Source: Echeneis naucrates
Taxonomy: Eukaryota; Chordata; Actinopteri; Carangiformes; Echeneidae
DNA: 64,000 nt
Direction of reading: 5' to 3'
NCBI RefSeq assembly: GCF_900963305.1
Contig: NC_042520.1
Location: forward strand, 6,544,170 to 6,608,169
The stretch's first letter is position 1; each line of letters starts with the position of its first letter. This document shows, piece after piece, positions 1 through 10,680 of the stretch. The notes beneath the pieces were generated by a model, which worked only from the letters and a program-made list of their open reading frames with translations, had not been told where the DNA came from and did no database searches. The position numbers and the translations under genes are program-made.

Positions 1-1410
1 CCTACTAACAACGTAGTCAGAGACAGAACCACCAGAAAATCATGTGACATATATATATATGTTCTATATCACGAGTGTCAACATGGTAATAGGAACAGAA
101 CCTCTTTCCTAGAAGAGTTCAACCCTCATCACTCGACTGACTGCAACTCCGCAATGAGCACATTACCTCAAAGAATGTGTGTGTGTATATTGGTAATGCT
201 CCAACTCGCATCTAAAGATTTCAGTCCATTGAGCCCATCAACAGGTCTTAACGTAAATGTCCCCCCAGTTGGGCTTTTTGTACTCAGAACTCCATCTTCT
301 CTTATTCCGATTCGTCTTCCGAATCATCAGCATTGTTCAAACCATCCGGTGTTGCGAACCACTTCACGTCTCACAGTCTTGGTTCAGTGACACTGGATTG
401 TTCAAACCATACAGTCTTGGTAATAAATTGAGGTTTTATCTGTGTCTCTGGAAACCACGACAACACCCAGGTGACATTACAGTTAACAGTTGCATTCCCC
501 GCCATTTTACTGTAGTCGTAACTGTAGTTGCTTCCTCTGACTTAACATCACCTGGTATGGTCTGGGGTGTCACCCATTCCCATGCAGTGTACTTGTGTCG
601 TCTAACTTGTGTCGTCTAACTTGTGTCGCAGCATGTTTTTTTACTTGTAACGGTTGGTGTGAAGTCTGGTGTGGGCCCTCGCACTGTCTGGATGGATGTG
701 TTTGTTTTTGCATCGTGCTCATCTGAATCATTGGGAGTGGCTCCTTTCGTGGTCTGGTGCTTTCCTTCCGGCGTCCTGCAGTCGCTTGGATCTTCTTGGC
801 CTAGCAGGGGCTGGTTGGTGCTGGCTTCATCTGTCCCAGATTGCCTCGTGACATCAACAGGAGAGTGCTTGTCACTAGTTTGCACCACACAGTCTTTCTC
901 CTCATCAGTCTCTCTCAGTTTTATGCTGCCCTTTCTGTCTTTCTGAGGTCCTTCACGTCTAGGCTCGTGCCACTTTCGTCGGAGGACTTTCACATACACC
1001 TGATCTCCTGGCACTGCTGGTCGGGCCGGATCCTGGTCCTGGTTGACCTTCCTGTAAGTATATAGATCTATGGATAGCAGTTAGTTGTTTCATGTATGCT
1101 TTTAACTCATCTTGCAATTGCTCAAGCGTAGTAGTGTGTGAGGTTTGGGCACTTCTGCTGGTAACTCTTCCACTATTTCATTTATCATTCTCAAGTCATG
1201 AGCCAACCTGTGTCTTAATTTGTCTGATTTTAACACAGGAAGAATGGTGGTATTGTATACACTACCTGTTTCAACCAATACTCCGGTTTTGGGTTTACCG
1301 GGCCTCCAGTTCCACCCCGCTGAGGCTGGCCATGGCCGTACTGAAAGTCCCCAGCAGTCCGAGGGTGCTGGCACCGATCAGGGTCTTTCTTGAGTCTTTC
1401 TCTCTCACAA
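1..1410 (-). mobile_element. Endogenous retrovirus fossil (gammaretrovirus-like pol pieces)
   Basis: Two stretches on the minus strand resemble retroviral pol. The one near 1100-1300 reads like the start of reverse transcriptase (LRHRLAHDLRMINEIVEELP). The one near 900-1014 reads like the integrase C-terminal domain (PGDQVYVKVLRRKWHEPRRE). Most of pol between them is absent and the element is clearly broken in many places. Sequence left of 616 may be further retroviral sequence but I cannot identify it. The right edge near 1410 is where homology to the NITR flank unit at 57.4 kb begins, so the fossil either inserted there or marks a recombination joint. No LTR was recognised. Confidence 0.6.
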
Positions 1411-2398
1411 AGATGCAGGAGCCATCTTAGCATTAGTGTGAAGCAGCCAATCCACACGTGCCACATCATCAGTGATGCCCCTCCCACACATCAGTCACTT
1501 CAGCATGAAGAGCAGAGCGGACAGACTTGGGGAGGTTTCTGTGGTCACAACATCCATCCTCTGTAGTCTCTTCAGTTATTTTCAGAGCGGAACACATTCA
1601 GCTGGAGGTGGTAATAAACTCCAGAGGTTTAGTTTTCACATAATAAACATACCAAAGTGCTCTATATAAATAAATCATGCCTGATGCTATGAACAGAACA
1701 AAGACTGTCAGTAACAGTCACAGACACACAGTCCAGGACAACAGCAAAACCTCTCCCACCAAAACTTACCAAAGCTGATGTATGTGTGTATGAAGTGTAT
1801 GAAAACTGAAAATACACTGAGAGAGAGAGAAAAAAGAACAGAAATATTTGTCAGGTCACAAGACTTTGGATTGTGGCCGTCATCAAGGTCCACCGACTGC
1901 TGACCACAACTATGATCCCTAAAATGATGCTGTGTTCAGCCCTCGTACAGAGAAGGATGGACTAATGATAACTCCTTTAAACGACGGCTTTAAAGTAAAT
2001 ACTGACATCATCACTGATGACCCTCCCACTTTTCATGTCAGGAACGTCCACCACAGCTGATAAAATGAAAGACACACATTTATCACAGATATATTTCCTT
2101 TAATAATAGAAATGTGGAGAAATAAAAAGGACAAAAGGAAAGATTGAGGATGACAATTAAAGTGAGAAGAAGAGAAAAAACATGCAGTCTGATATTTCTA
2201 AAAACTATTACACATTAAGAATTGTGTATTTCTGCAGCATGATTAACACCATTTGACAGAAATTACTACACAATATTGTCAAACATTTAAAGAAATAAAA
2301 ATATGAGGTGACCTTGACGTAATAAGATATTGCTCCTTCGGTTACATTGATGTGGAGCAGTACATTCCTCGCTGTGTGCCAGAAAAGAACAAGTCAGC
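1411..2398. repeat. NITR 3'-flank unit, inverted copy of 49.85-50.32 + 56.94-57.47 kb
   Basis: The reverse complement of this stretch matches the sequence downstream of gene E. It runs through the exact point where the BEL/Pao element sits there and continues on its far side to about 57470. The element itself is absent here, so GATGC at 1926-1930 is the unoccupied target site. The left half contains the roughly 150 bp block with the bases cccctcccacacatcagtca that recurs beside most NITR genes. No gene was recognised. Confidence 0.75.
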
Positions 2399-2441
2399 TT
2401 TATTAACTCAAAACAAATCCACTGTCTGGATTTTTAATCTG

Positions 2442-4211
2442 TCACAAAGCTCTGACACCAGAATACACCGTCTCTTTCTCGACTGCTTTTTCATTCCTTC
2501 TGTCCACTTTTCCAGCTTTCCTCCTGGTGAAGGTTGGAGCAGAATAAGTAAGTCGGTCCTCATCTCCCTGAGAAGATATATAATGAAGAAGGTTATGAGA
2601 TTAATGATAATGATGGTGAGTTTTCAGAAAAAATCATCTTCAGGAAGAAGAAATGTTAATAACTTATCCAGTTCTGTCTTTTCTCATGTATCTTACCTGC
2701 TGACTTCTCTGATCAGTGCTGACTGTTGCAGCATCTGCAGCTGTATAGAGTGAAGACGAGAGATGGTTACACAACGGACAAATGGAAATCAAGTCAGGTT
2801 GTCTTCAGCAAAATACTCTTTGATATTTAAGAAACTTCTACTACCTTTGGAACAATCACAAGTTTTCTTCTTCATATACAACAGGAAGACAGTAACAATC
2901 AGAGCTGTAGCCAAAGTACCACATAACACCAACAGAAGTGTGTTGGTCCTCTGGAGATCCATCATGTTCTCTGAAATGTTATGTGAACCAAAGTCATGAT
3001 TTCATTATGTCATGATTTGATTGGATGTTAAAATAAAAATAACTACTGCTTTAAATAGGATCTAAATACACTACATCCTGAAATTAAAAACAAAAATAGG
3101 CAATTTGAGCAATTATATAAAAATATTCCACTTTTACCTTCAATCTCCAGTTTAGTCCCATTTCCAAATAAAATTTCTCCACACGTGGCCACAGCGCAGT
3201 AATGAGTCCCAGCATCAGAGGAGCTGACGTTCTTGGAGAAGAAGTAATCACATTTCTGTGTGGACTCAGACTCAGGACTCTTTTTACAATGATCTCTATT
3301 GTTTCCATGAGCGTAAATGAAACTGGGATGAGCTTCATCTGATCCAGCTCTGAACCAGTACACACTGTGATCTCCTGGACATGTTTTCTTCTCAGAGTCA
3401 AAGAGGACCGAACACTGAAGAGTCACTGAGTCTCCTGGACGGACTGGATCAGATGGAGGAAGCTGAAAGTTGGTGTTGATCTCAGGTTCTGCTCCTGAGA
3501 AATCTAATAAAATTATACATGAATTCAAAACTTCACTTCAACATTACTGAACATAAAAATTCTAATTCTAAAATATAAACCAGAGAAATATGTTTCACTT
3601 TGACCAACTCTATCTAATAAGTTCCTTGAGATGATTTCTAATTAAATTTGAATGTGTGTACCGTACTTTATTTACCTTTAACTCTCAGAAATGTTCCTGT
3701 TAAAAACTTCAGGTTAAGCTTGTCTGTATCTATACAGTAGTACATTCCAGTGTCACTTGGCTCCATTTTATGAAAATGCAGCAGAAAAGTTCCAGGTTCT
3801 TGTTTGGCTGTAAAACGAGGACTCTCATTCACACCGTCATAATCAAATGAAAATGTTCCTCCCAAGATTTCAGGAAAGTTTCCAGAAACAAGTCGGATCC
3901 AAAATAACTTGGTCTGCTTTGGGATCTGAGTAGAATTCAGACGGGGACATTTCAACTTCACGTCTTCTCCAACACCAACAGTTTTCGTCTCAAAGATCAT
4001 TTCATCTGTGCATCCTAAAAATACCATTAAACAGATCAGGAATTAAAATCAGAGACAGAGGCACATATCTCTAGATCTAAACTGATACAAAAAGATTATT
4101 ACAAAATTGAAAACTTAAGACTGCAGAATACATTTTGAGAAAAGTTGACTTTATCTACTTACGTCCTGCTCTGAGGAAGAAGAAAAGATGAAATATGATC
4201 AACATTTTCAT
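2442..4211 (-). CDS. NITR gene A: V-I-TM receptor with ITIM-like tail
   Basis: Six exons: 4163-4211, 3676-4014, 3138-3494, 2845-2970, 2697-2740, 2442-2567 (346 aa). Signal peptide MKMLIIFHLFFFLRAG; V domain about residues 17-129 with the NITR hallmark LFWIRLVSGNFPE, DTGMYYC and a J-like end FLTGTFLRV; I domain about 130-248 with six cysteines and FGNGTKLEI. The transmembrane stretch (LLLVLCGTLATALIVTVFLL) lacks charge and is followed by KKKTCDC. The tail has LTYSAP and the ITIM-like TVYSGV near the end, which in NITRs can recruit SH2 phosphatases. An inverted CCAAT lies at 4311-4315, about 100 bp upstream; AATAAA (minus strand) is at 2399-2404. Every exon joins in frame and the gene looks intact. 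Its V and I exons pair with A2, but its tail pairs with E. Confidence 0.92.
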
Positions 4212-4360
4212 GTTAATCCACTTAAGACAGCAGTTATTTTAAACTCTGTTGAAGCTGATTTCCCTTAATGTAGTCGTATGAAGGGGAGGGAACAATATGA
4301 GAGCAATCTGATTGGTCAGTCATTACACTGGTGTCTCTCTGTGCCACCACAGTGGAAATA
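4212..4360 (-). promoter_or_regulatory. Conserved NITR proximal promoter (copy at gene A)
   Basis: The roughly 150 bp upstream of the start codon are nearly the same in all ten genes. Read on the minus strand they contain CTGTGGTGGC (4343-4352, RUNX-like TGTGGT core), GACCAATCAG (CCAAT box, 4311-4315), a pyrimidine run CCCTCCCCTTC, and the AT-rich TTTAAAATAA (4234-4243). Equivalent CCAAT boxes lie about 100 bp upstream of each ATG: 8278, 12572, 30906, 34895, 39226 (minus-strand genes) and 43305, 47958, 58227, 62828 (plus-strand genes). Factor binding is inferred from motifs only. Confidence 0.5.
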
Positions 4361-4836
4361 TTATCACTATCTTTCCTGTCTAAACACACAAAACAACCCT
4401 GAAAACAAACTTTTTTTCATGGTGGGTTTCTGTAACTGGCTCTGAAAGTTCACTCAGCTGGTGATGAGATGTGATGCAAACAGTGAATCATCTACATTTT
4501 AGTTTAAGTTTGCATAATAATTTCTTGCAGTTTATTAATATTCCTGAATAAGAAATATGGCATATTTTAAAAATAAACTCGGACACCACCAGCTACGTGT
4601 CATTTCTACCAAATGGGGGTCAATTCTAGAAAATTTGTGCCACTGAGTCATGAATAGACAATATGACACAACACTGCATATTTCTGCGTTGTTCATCTTG
4701 TGTGTGCGTTAATTCACTTTCCATGAGAGATAAAATGTACAGCAGGTGCAATTTGTTTGTGCTTCACAGGTTTTGTCCCTCTCACATGTCGACATGATAT
4801 TATCAGTAATGCCTTTTTGTCCCAAAGTCTGATCCA

Positions 4837-5082
4837 TTAAACCAAACACAGCTCATGATCACATCCAAAGAAGTTTATCGGCACGTTTAAACATGAGATC
4901 AATGAAACAAAAAGTTCAGCAGCATTTTTGTTTGAGGTTGTTGAGAAAAGAATGATGATAAAAAAAAGTCTTTGTGTTTTTCCGGACATTGTTAGATTCG
5001 ACCTCTCTGAACTGTGAGGATGTGAGCACTGAAATGACAGATCCTCATCCGACTGTTGCTTTTGTTGTTCAACTGCAGACAA
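4837..5082 (-). other. Recurrent 81-codon open frame upstream of NITR A
   Basis: An open frame (starts MSAVEQQKQQSDEDLSFQC) recurs, almost unchanged, upstream of A, A2, D, E and G (here, 31441-31686, 42531-42776, 47312-47590, 62178-62423), always on the same strand as the receptor and 0.5-0.7 kb before it. It resembles no domain I know. Because the copies are recent duplicates, conservation alone does not show coding. It may be part of a distal promoter or an unused upstream exon. A decayed relative lies upstream of B around 8540-8690. Confidence 0.3.
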
Positions 5083-5149
5083 AATACATCTTCATATCTA
5101 AGTGATTCACAAAGGCAGTGGAGCCATCTTCAATTTCCTGTGAAGCAGC

Positions 5150-5560
5150 CAATCCAGATGCACCACATCATCAGTGATGCCCCTCCCACACATCAGTCAC
5201 TTCAGCATGAAGAGCAGAGCGGACAGACTTGGGGAGGTTTCTGTGGTCACAACATCCATCCTCTGTAGTCTCTTCAGTTATTTTCAGAGCGCTGCTGAAA
5301 TGCAGAAGCAGAACACATTCAGCTGGAGGTGCTGAAAACTTTCTGGGATTTTTCTCTTCCAGTAACATCATAAAGACACCAAAGTGCTCAACATGAATAA
5401 ATCCTGTTTGATGCCATGAACAACAGTGGAAAGACTCTAATATCGTGACAGAAACACTTTCCAGGACAACAGTACAAATTCTGCCCTCAAAAATGTAAAA
5501 GTAGAGCAGAAGTATCTGTGTATGACACCAATGAAAGCTGAAAACATCTTCATTCATCTT
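5150..5560. repeat. NITR flank unit (copy beside gene A)
   Basis: A block of about 150-400 bp containing cccctcccacacatcagtca, followed by a stretch ending in GAGCGCTGCTGAAA. Copies lie near 1450, 9180, 26480, 31750 and 35830, and inverted at 42330, 47110, 57300 and 61990. It marks the repeated intergenic unit of the cluster. No gene was recognised. Confidence 0.7.
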
Positions 5561-5564
5561 CTAA

Positions 5565-5880
5565 CGCTGTTGTCTTCATTCATCTTCTAACGCTGTTGTT
5601 GCTGGAGTCAGTCCAGGTCACACTGGGTGAGGGAGGGGTCACCCTGGACAGGTCACCAGTCCATCACAGGGCCGACACACAGAGACAGACAGAGACTAAC
5701 AACCACTCACACTCAGACCTACGGACCATTTAGAGTCAGCAGTTAACCCAAACATGATGTCTTTGGACGGTGGGAGGAAACCCACACAGGCACGTTCAGA
5801 AAGGCCCCAGGCCGGGAACCGAACCCACAACCTTCTTGTTGTGAGATAACAGCACTGTGCCGCCGTGCTGCCCGGCTGAT
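5565..5880 (-). repeat. Teleost dispersed repeat, LINE-tail type
   Basis: Contains the familiar string accctggacaggtcaccagt, then the cagagacagacagaga tract, tctttggacggtgggaggaa, and an end near aaccttcttgttgtgag. Other copies are at 26160-26460 and 32155-32480; partial ones are at 28180-28350, 41385-41510, 45970-46150, 57650-57830 and 60838-61020. Some end in a gataag...agaagatgaat tail, as expected of RTE-like LINE 3' ends. Family assignment is from memory of fish genomes and is uncertain. Confidence 0.55.
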
Positions 5881-6054
5881 CACATGTAGAGTAAATACAT
5901 AGCAATATTTGGCAGATCACCACATTTTGGTTTTCAGCAAACATGAAGGTCCACAAATGATTGAGCCCATAATGATCCTGAAAACAATGATGTGTTTGTT
6001 CCTCGTTCAAAGAACAGACACAGACAGCTTCATGTGGAGAAGGATGGACTCATT

Positions 6055-6290
6055 TTTTATTTGTTTCCTCTTTCAGCTTTTCCCTGTTCGGGGTCACCAC
6101 AGCAAGTCACCGTCCTTCCACTTACATGATTTGATTTGGCTCCAGTTTTACGCCAGATGTCCTTCCTGACAAAGCCCAAACAATCACCCGGGCTTGGGAC
6201 CGGCACAAGAGTACCACAGTGGGCGCCTTGTGGCTGGAGTTCTTCGCCAGGGAATCGAACCCCGGTGTCCCGTATACCAAGTGAGCATAC
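6055..6290. repeat. Second teleost dispersed repeat
   Basis: Starts near tttcagcttttccctgttcg and includes ggctccagttttacgccaga and atcacccgggcttgggaccg, strings common in fish interspersed repeats. The duplicated copy is at 32660-32890. No coding capacity is visible. Confidence 0.5.
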
Positions 6291-6406
6291 TCATCAGAAG
6301 GATGGACTAATGATAACTCATTTAAAACAAAAACTTCGCAGTAAGTCCATTCACATCATCAGCTTTATTAACTCAAAACAAATCCACTGTCTGGATTGTT
6401 AATCTG

Positions 6407-8177
6407 TCACAAAGCTCTGACACCAGAATACACCGTCTCTTTCTCGGCTGCTTTTTCATTCCTTCTGTCCACTTTTCCAGCTTTCCTCCTGGTGAAGGTT
6501 GGAGCAGAATAAGTAAGTCGGTCCTCATCTCCCTGAGAAGATATATAATGAAGAAGGTTATGAGATTAATGATAATGATGGTGAGAGTTCAGAAAAAATC
6601 ATATTCAGGAAGAAGAAATGTTAATAACTTATCCAGTTCTGTCTTTTCTCATGTATCTTACCTGCTGACTTCTCTGATCAGTGCTGACTGTTGCAGCATC
6701 TGCAGCTGTATAGAGTGAAGACGAGAGATGGTTACACAACGGACAAATGGAAATCAAGTCAGGTTGTCTTCAGCAAAATACTCTTTGATATTTAAGAAAC
6801 TTCTACTACCTTTGGAACAATCACAAGTTTTCTTCTTCATATAAAACAGGAAGACAGTAACAATCAGAGCTGTAGCCAAAGTACCACATAACACCAACAG
6901 AAGTGTGTTGGTCCTCTGGAGATCCATCATGTTCTCTGAAATTACGTATGAACCAAAGAAATAAAGTTCATTATGATTTGGTTGGATGTTAAAATATAAA
7001 TAACTCCTGCGTTAAATAGGATTTAAATTCTACATTCTGAAATTAAACACAAAAATATGCCAATTGAACATTTATATAAGAATATTCTCCACTTACCTTC
7101 AATTTCCAGTTTTTCAATCTCCAGTTTAGTTCCATTTCCAAATAAAATTTCTCCACACGTGGCCACAGCGCAGTAATGAGTCCCAGCATCAGAGGAGCTG
7201 ACGTTCTTGGAGAAGAAGTAATCACATTTCTGCGTGGACTCAGACTCAGGAGTCTTTTTACAATGATCTCTATTGTTTCCATGAGCGTAAATGAAACTGG
7301 GATGAGCTTCATCTGATCCAGCTCTGAACCAGTACACACTGTGATCTCCTGGACATGTTTTCTTCTCAGAGTCAAAGAGGACCGAACACTGAAGAGTCAC
7401 TGAGTCTCCTGGACGGACTGGATCAGATGGAGGAAGCTGAAAGTTGGTGGTGATCTCAGGTTCTGCTCCTGGGAAATAAAAACACACAGTTAATTTACTG
7501 TGAAGTTATTGAAACATCTTCGTTTAAAGTCTAATATACATTAATCTGTTTCTATCCTAAAAAAGAGGCCTTGACCTGAGGTATTTGAAAATTAACTTGG
7601 GATAATTTCTGTTGTGATTTGGCACAATATAAATAAAAATCATTTCAAATGTGTTTGTCCTGTGTTTTATTTACCTTTAATTTTCAGAAATGTTCCCTTT
7701 ATAACCTCCAAGTCAAGCTGTACTACTTTTACACAGTAGTACAGTCCAGTATCACTTTGGTCTGCTTTACTGATTTTCAAAGGAAATGTTTCAGGTTCTT
7801 CTTTTGCTGTAATTCGAGGAGTCTTTTTTGTACCATCATAATGAAATAAGTATGTTCTTCCCAAGAGTTCAGGCATGTTTCCAGAAACAAGCCGGATCCA
7901 AAAAAAGTTGGCATTGTAATCAGATATATGGCGAGGACAGGTCAACTGCACATCCTCTCCAACACCAGCAGTCTTCGTCTCAAAGATCCGATCATCTGTG
8001 CCTCCTGAAGAGAACATTATACAGCCGCAGACAGAGGTTGATCAATATAATTAATACAAAAAGACAAAACTGAAATTTTAAACATAGACTAAAAAATATA
8101 TGTGAAAAATACTGATTCATCTACTTACGTCCTGCTCTGAGTAGCAACAGGAAATGTACTATTATCAACATTTTCAT
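6407..8177 (-). CDS. NITR gene B: V-I-TM receptor with ITIM-like tail
   Basis: Exons 8129-8177, 7675-8004, 7097-7468, 6810-6935, 6662-6705, 6407-6532 (348 aa). The V type is distinct from A: PRHISDYNANFFWIRLVSG, DTGLYYCVKV, end VIKGTFLKI. The usual cysteine just after the signal peptide (RCTDE in A) is replaced (RGTDD). The I exon is 15 bases longer than in A because KLEIE is repeated before the splice donor (KLEIEKLEIEG). The transmembrane exon and tail match A and E, with TVYSGV before the stop. AATAAA (minus strand) is at 6364-6369. Intact; paired copy is B2. Confidence 0.92.
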
Positions 8178-8764
8178 GTTAATCCATGTAAGACAGCAGT
8201 TATTTTAAACTCTGTTGAAGATGACTTCCCTTAAAGAAGACATACGAAGGGGGCGGCAACAATGTGAGAGCAACCTGATTGGTCAGTCATTTCTCTGGCG
8301 TTCCTCTGTGCCACCACAGTGGAAATATTATTGATACTCTTTCCGTTGTAAACACATGAACAAACTTCCTTCACGGTGAGTTTTCATACCTGTCACTGAG
8401 AGTTAACTCAGCAGATGACCTTAAATTGTGTGAAGAGTAAGTTTTGCAATAATAAAATTTTCCAAACAAATAATAATTTTAAGAATTTCACACCGTTTTG
8501 TCCAAGTTTAAAATGTTCAACAGCATTTTTTGAGGACTGTGAGAAAAAAAATTATTGTGGTTAAAAACCAGTCTTTTCTTTTTTCTCCTGATGTCCTTTG
8601 ATTTGACCTCTGAACTCAGCAGATGTGAGCACTGAACTGAAAATAATCCTCATCTGGCTGTTGTTTTCATTGCACTTTTTATTTGGGGCCAACAGATATT
8701 GTCATTTTCATGAGTCTGTGGCGTAAATTGAGTTTGATGACATAATTAGATTTAATTCAAAACT
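8178..8764. other. Upstream region of NITR B, no gene seen
   Basis: Holds the conserved promoter (CCAAT on minus strand at 8278-8282), AT-rich sequence, and a decayed relative of the upstream unit found before gene A. Nothing else was recognised. Confidence 0.5.
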
Positions 8765-9160
8765 GGGGATGGAGTCTTCCTGTTCCAACATGACTGCACC
8801 AGCGCACAAAAAAAGGTCCACAAAAACATGGATGAGAGAGTTTGGTGTTGGTGAACTTGACTGGCCCGCACCGAGTTCTGACTTCAACCCGACAGAACAC
8901 CTTTGGGATGAATTTGAGCGGAGACTGAGAGCCAGGCCTTCTGCTCCAGCATCAGTGTGTGAAACTTACAAATGCGCTTCTGGAAGAATGGTCAAAACTT
9001 CCCATAAACACACTCCTAAACATTTTGGAAAGACTTCCCTGAAGAGCTGAAGCTGTTATAGCTGCAAAGGGTGGACCGACATCATGTTAAACTCTTTGGA
9101 TTAAGAATGTTTATATTCCAGTCAAGGCACGTGAGCCAATACTTTTAGCAGCACAGTGTA
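8765..9160 (+). pseudogene. Tc1/mariner transposon relic, 3' end
   Basis: The translated stretch GELDWPAPSSDFNPTEHLWD matches the DDE-region signature of Tc1-like transposases (WP..SPD.NPIE.LW). It is followed, after a frame change, by LEEWSKLPINTL-like sequence and by the terminal repeat (aatacttttagcagcacagtgta, ending 9160), which is typical of fish Tc1-like elements. Only the 3' part survives and it is non-functional. An identical-looking copy, about two base differences in 390, is at 35418-35813, so it was present before the 26.6 kb-offset duplication. Confidence 0.8.
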
Positions 9161-9174
9161 TCTTGTGAACCAGC

Positions 9175-10680
9175 CAAGTCAGACACTGAACATCATCAGT
9201 GATGACCCTCCCACACATCAGTCATTTTAGCATGAAGAGCAGAGTACAGACTTCAGGAGGTGTTTGTGGTCACAGCATCCATCCTCTCTACTTGTTTCAC
9301 TTCTTTTCAGAGCGCTGCTGAAACACAGCAGCAGAAGGGCACTCTTACGATATCATAAAAACAGATTCAGAGACAGTTTGCAGTAACATCATGAAGATAT
9401 AATAGTGCTTGGTATGAATAAATCATGTCTGATGCTGAGTACAGCAGAAAGACTGTCAGTAACAGTGAGACTGTTTGTGGTGTTGTCCAGGACAATACCT
9501 CAAAGTCTGGTCACAAAATATGACTGAAGTGGAATGGAGGTAGCTGTGTATTAAGGCTGACAATTTATAGATAGAACAGAATAATAAATATGTGTTATCA
9601 TGAATATGTGGGATCAACACATTTCTAGTTTGTGGTCGCCATCACGGCCAACATACAACTGTCTGATACAAACTGATGGGTCCAGTCCTGTTAACATGAC
9701 ACACAAACATGGTTACACACATCGAGTCAGAAAAAAACTTACTGTCACATATTGAGTTCTGCTTCATACACGAAGCTCTTTGTGTGTTCAAAGTGTTTGT
9801 TGTTTCTGATACAAATACACTCAGATTCACAGTCAGTGCTGATGAACAAAAGATGCACGGAAACTGAAGCACTGTTGTGTGTGTGGTTTCTAACTTTTCT
9901 TCCTCTCTCACTTTCTATTTTGGCCCCAGAAGGCTGAGCTCTTACTGCTGCTTTATCATTTAAAAGATGAAAACGAGCTGGAGATGTACAAACAGACACA
10001 CACACTTTCATAGTCATTTTGCATCGCGGCCATTTTTGCTCAGACCTTTTAGCGGTTTGCTGCTCTCTGGTAGCTGCTGTCAGAGGGGGAGGTGCTCAGG
10101 AGGCTCTTTTACTGAGAGCAGCAGTTTGTACTGAGATGTTAAGTTTCATGATCGACACACAAGTTTGGCCTTTCTGGGTGGAGGTTGCACATTCCCCCAG
10201 TTCTAAGTACACAATTGATTTGACTACAACAATGATCCCTGAAACAAGATTGTGTCCAACACCTGTAGACAAAATCAACACACAAAGCTTCATAGAGAGA
10301 ACAATGGACATAAAACAACCAACCTAATTTTAGATGAAGGCCTTGCAGTGAATACTGTAATGTCATCAGTGATTTTTCTGCCAGTAACTTCTACGATGAC
10401 CCACAAAGTCACAGAAAAACATTTCACAGATCATTTTCTTTCAGCAAAAAATGCTGAGAAAAGAGGTAAGAATGAATGAACACCAGTGCAGTCAGGTGTT
10501 GTCAAAGCCATTAGACATTTAATTATGAATATTTATGCCCCATGATCAACGCCATTTTAGAAAAATAATGTCATACAGTTCAGGAAAGATTTTTACAACA
10601 TCTGAAGTTACGCTGAGAAAAAATACAAAGCCAAAGAGAAATTACCTCAAAACAAATTAAAACAAATCAGCTCTAAGCAA
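9175..10680. repeat. NITR intergenic flank unit between B and C
   Basis: Contains the recurring block (9180-9330) and the unit with ggtttgctgctctctggtag at 10055-10080. The latter recurs at 27460 and 36710 and inverted near 42050, 46840 and 61700. Minus-strand open frames at 9642-10017 are shared with the second copy (36295-36670) but resemble no known protein and are not called as genes. Confidence 0.6.

Noticed and set aside
5171-5557. 128-codon minus-strand frame shared with 31775-32161
   Set aside because: Not open in the diverged copies at 1450, 9180 and 26480; no homology. Treated as flank repeat.
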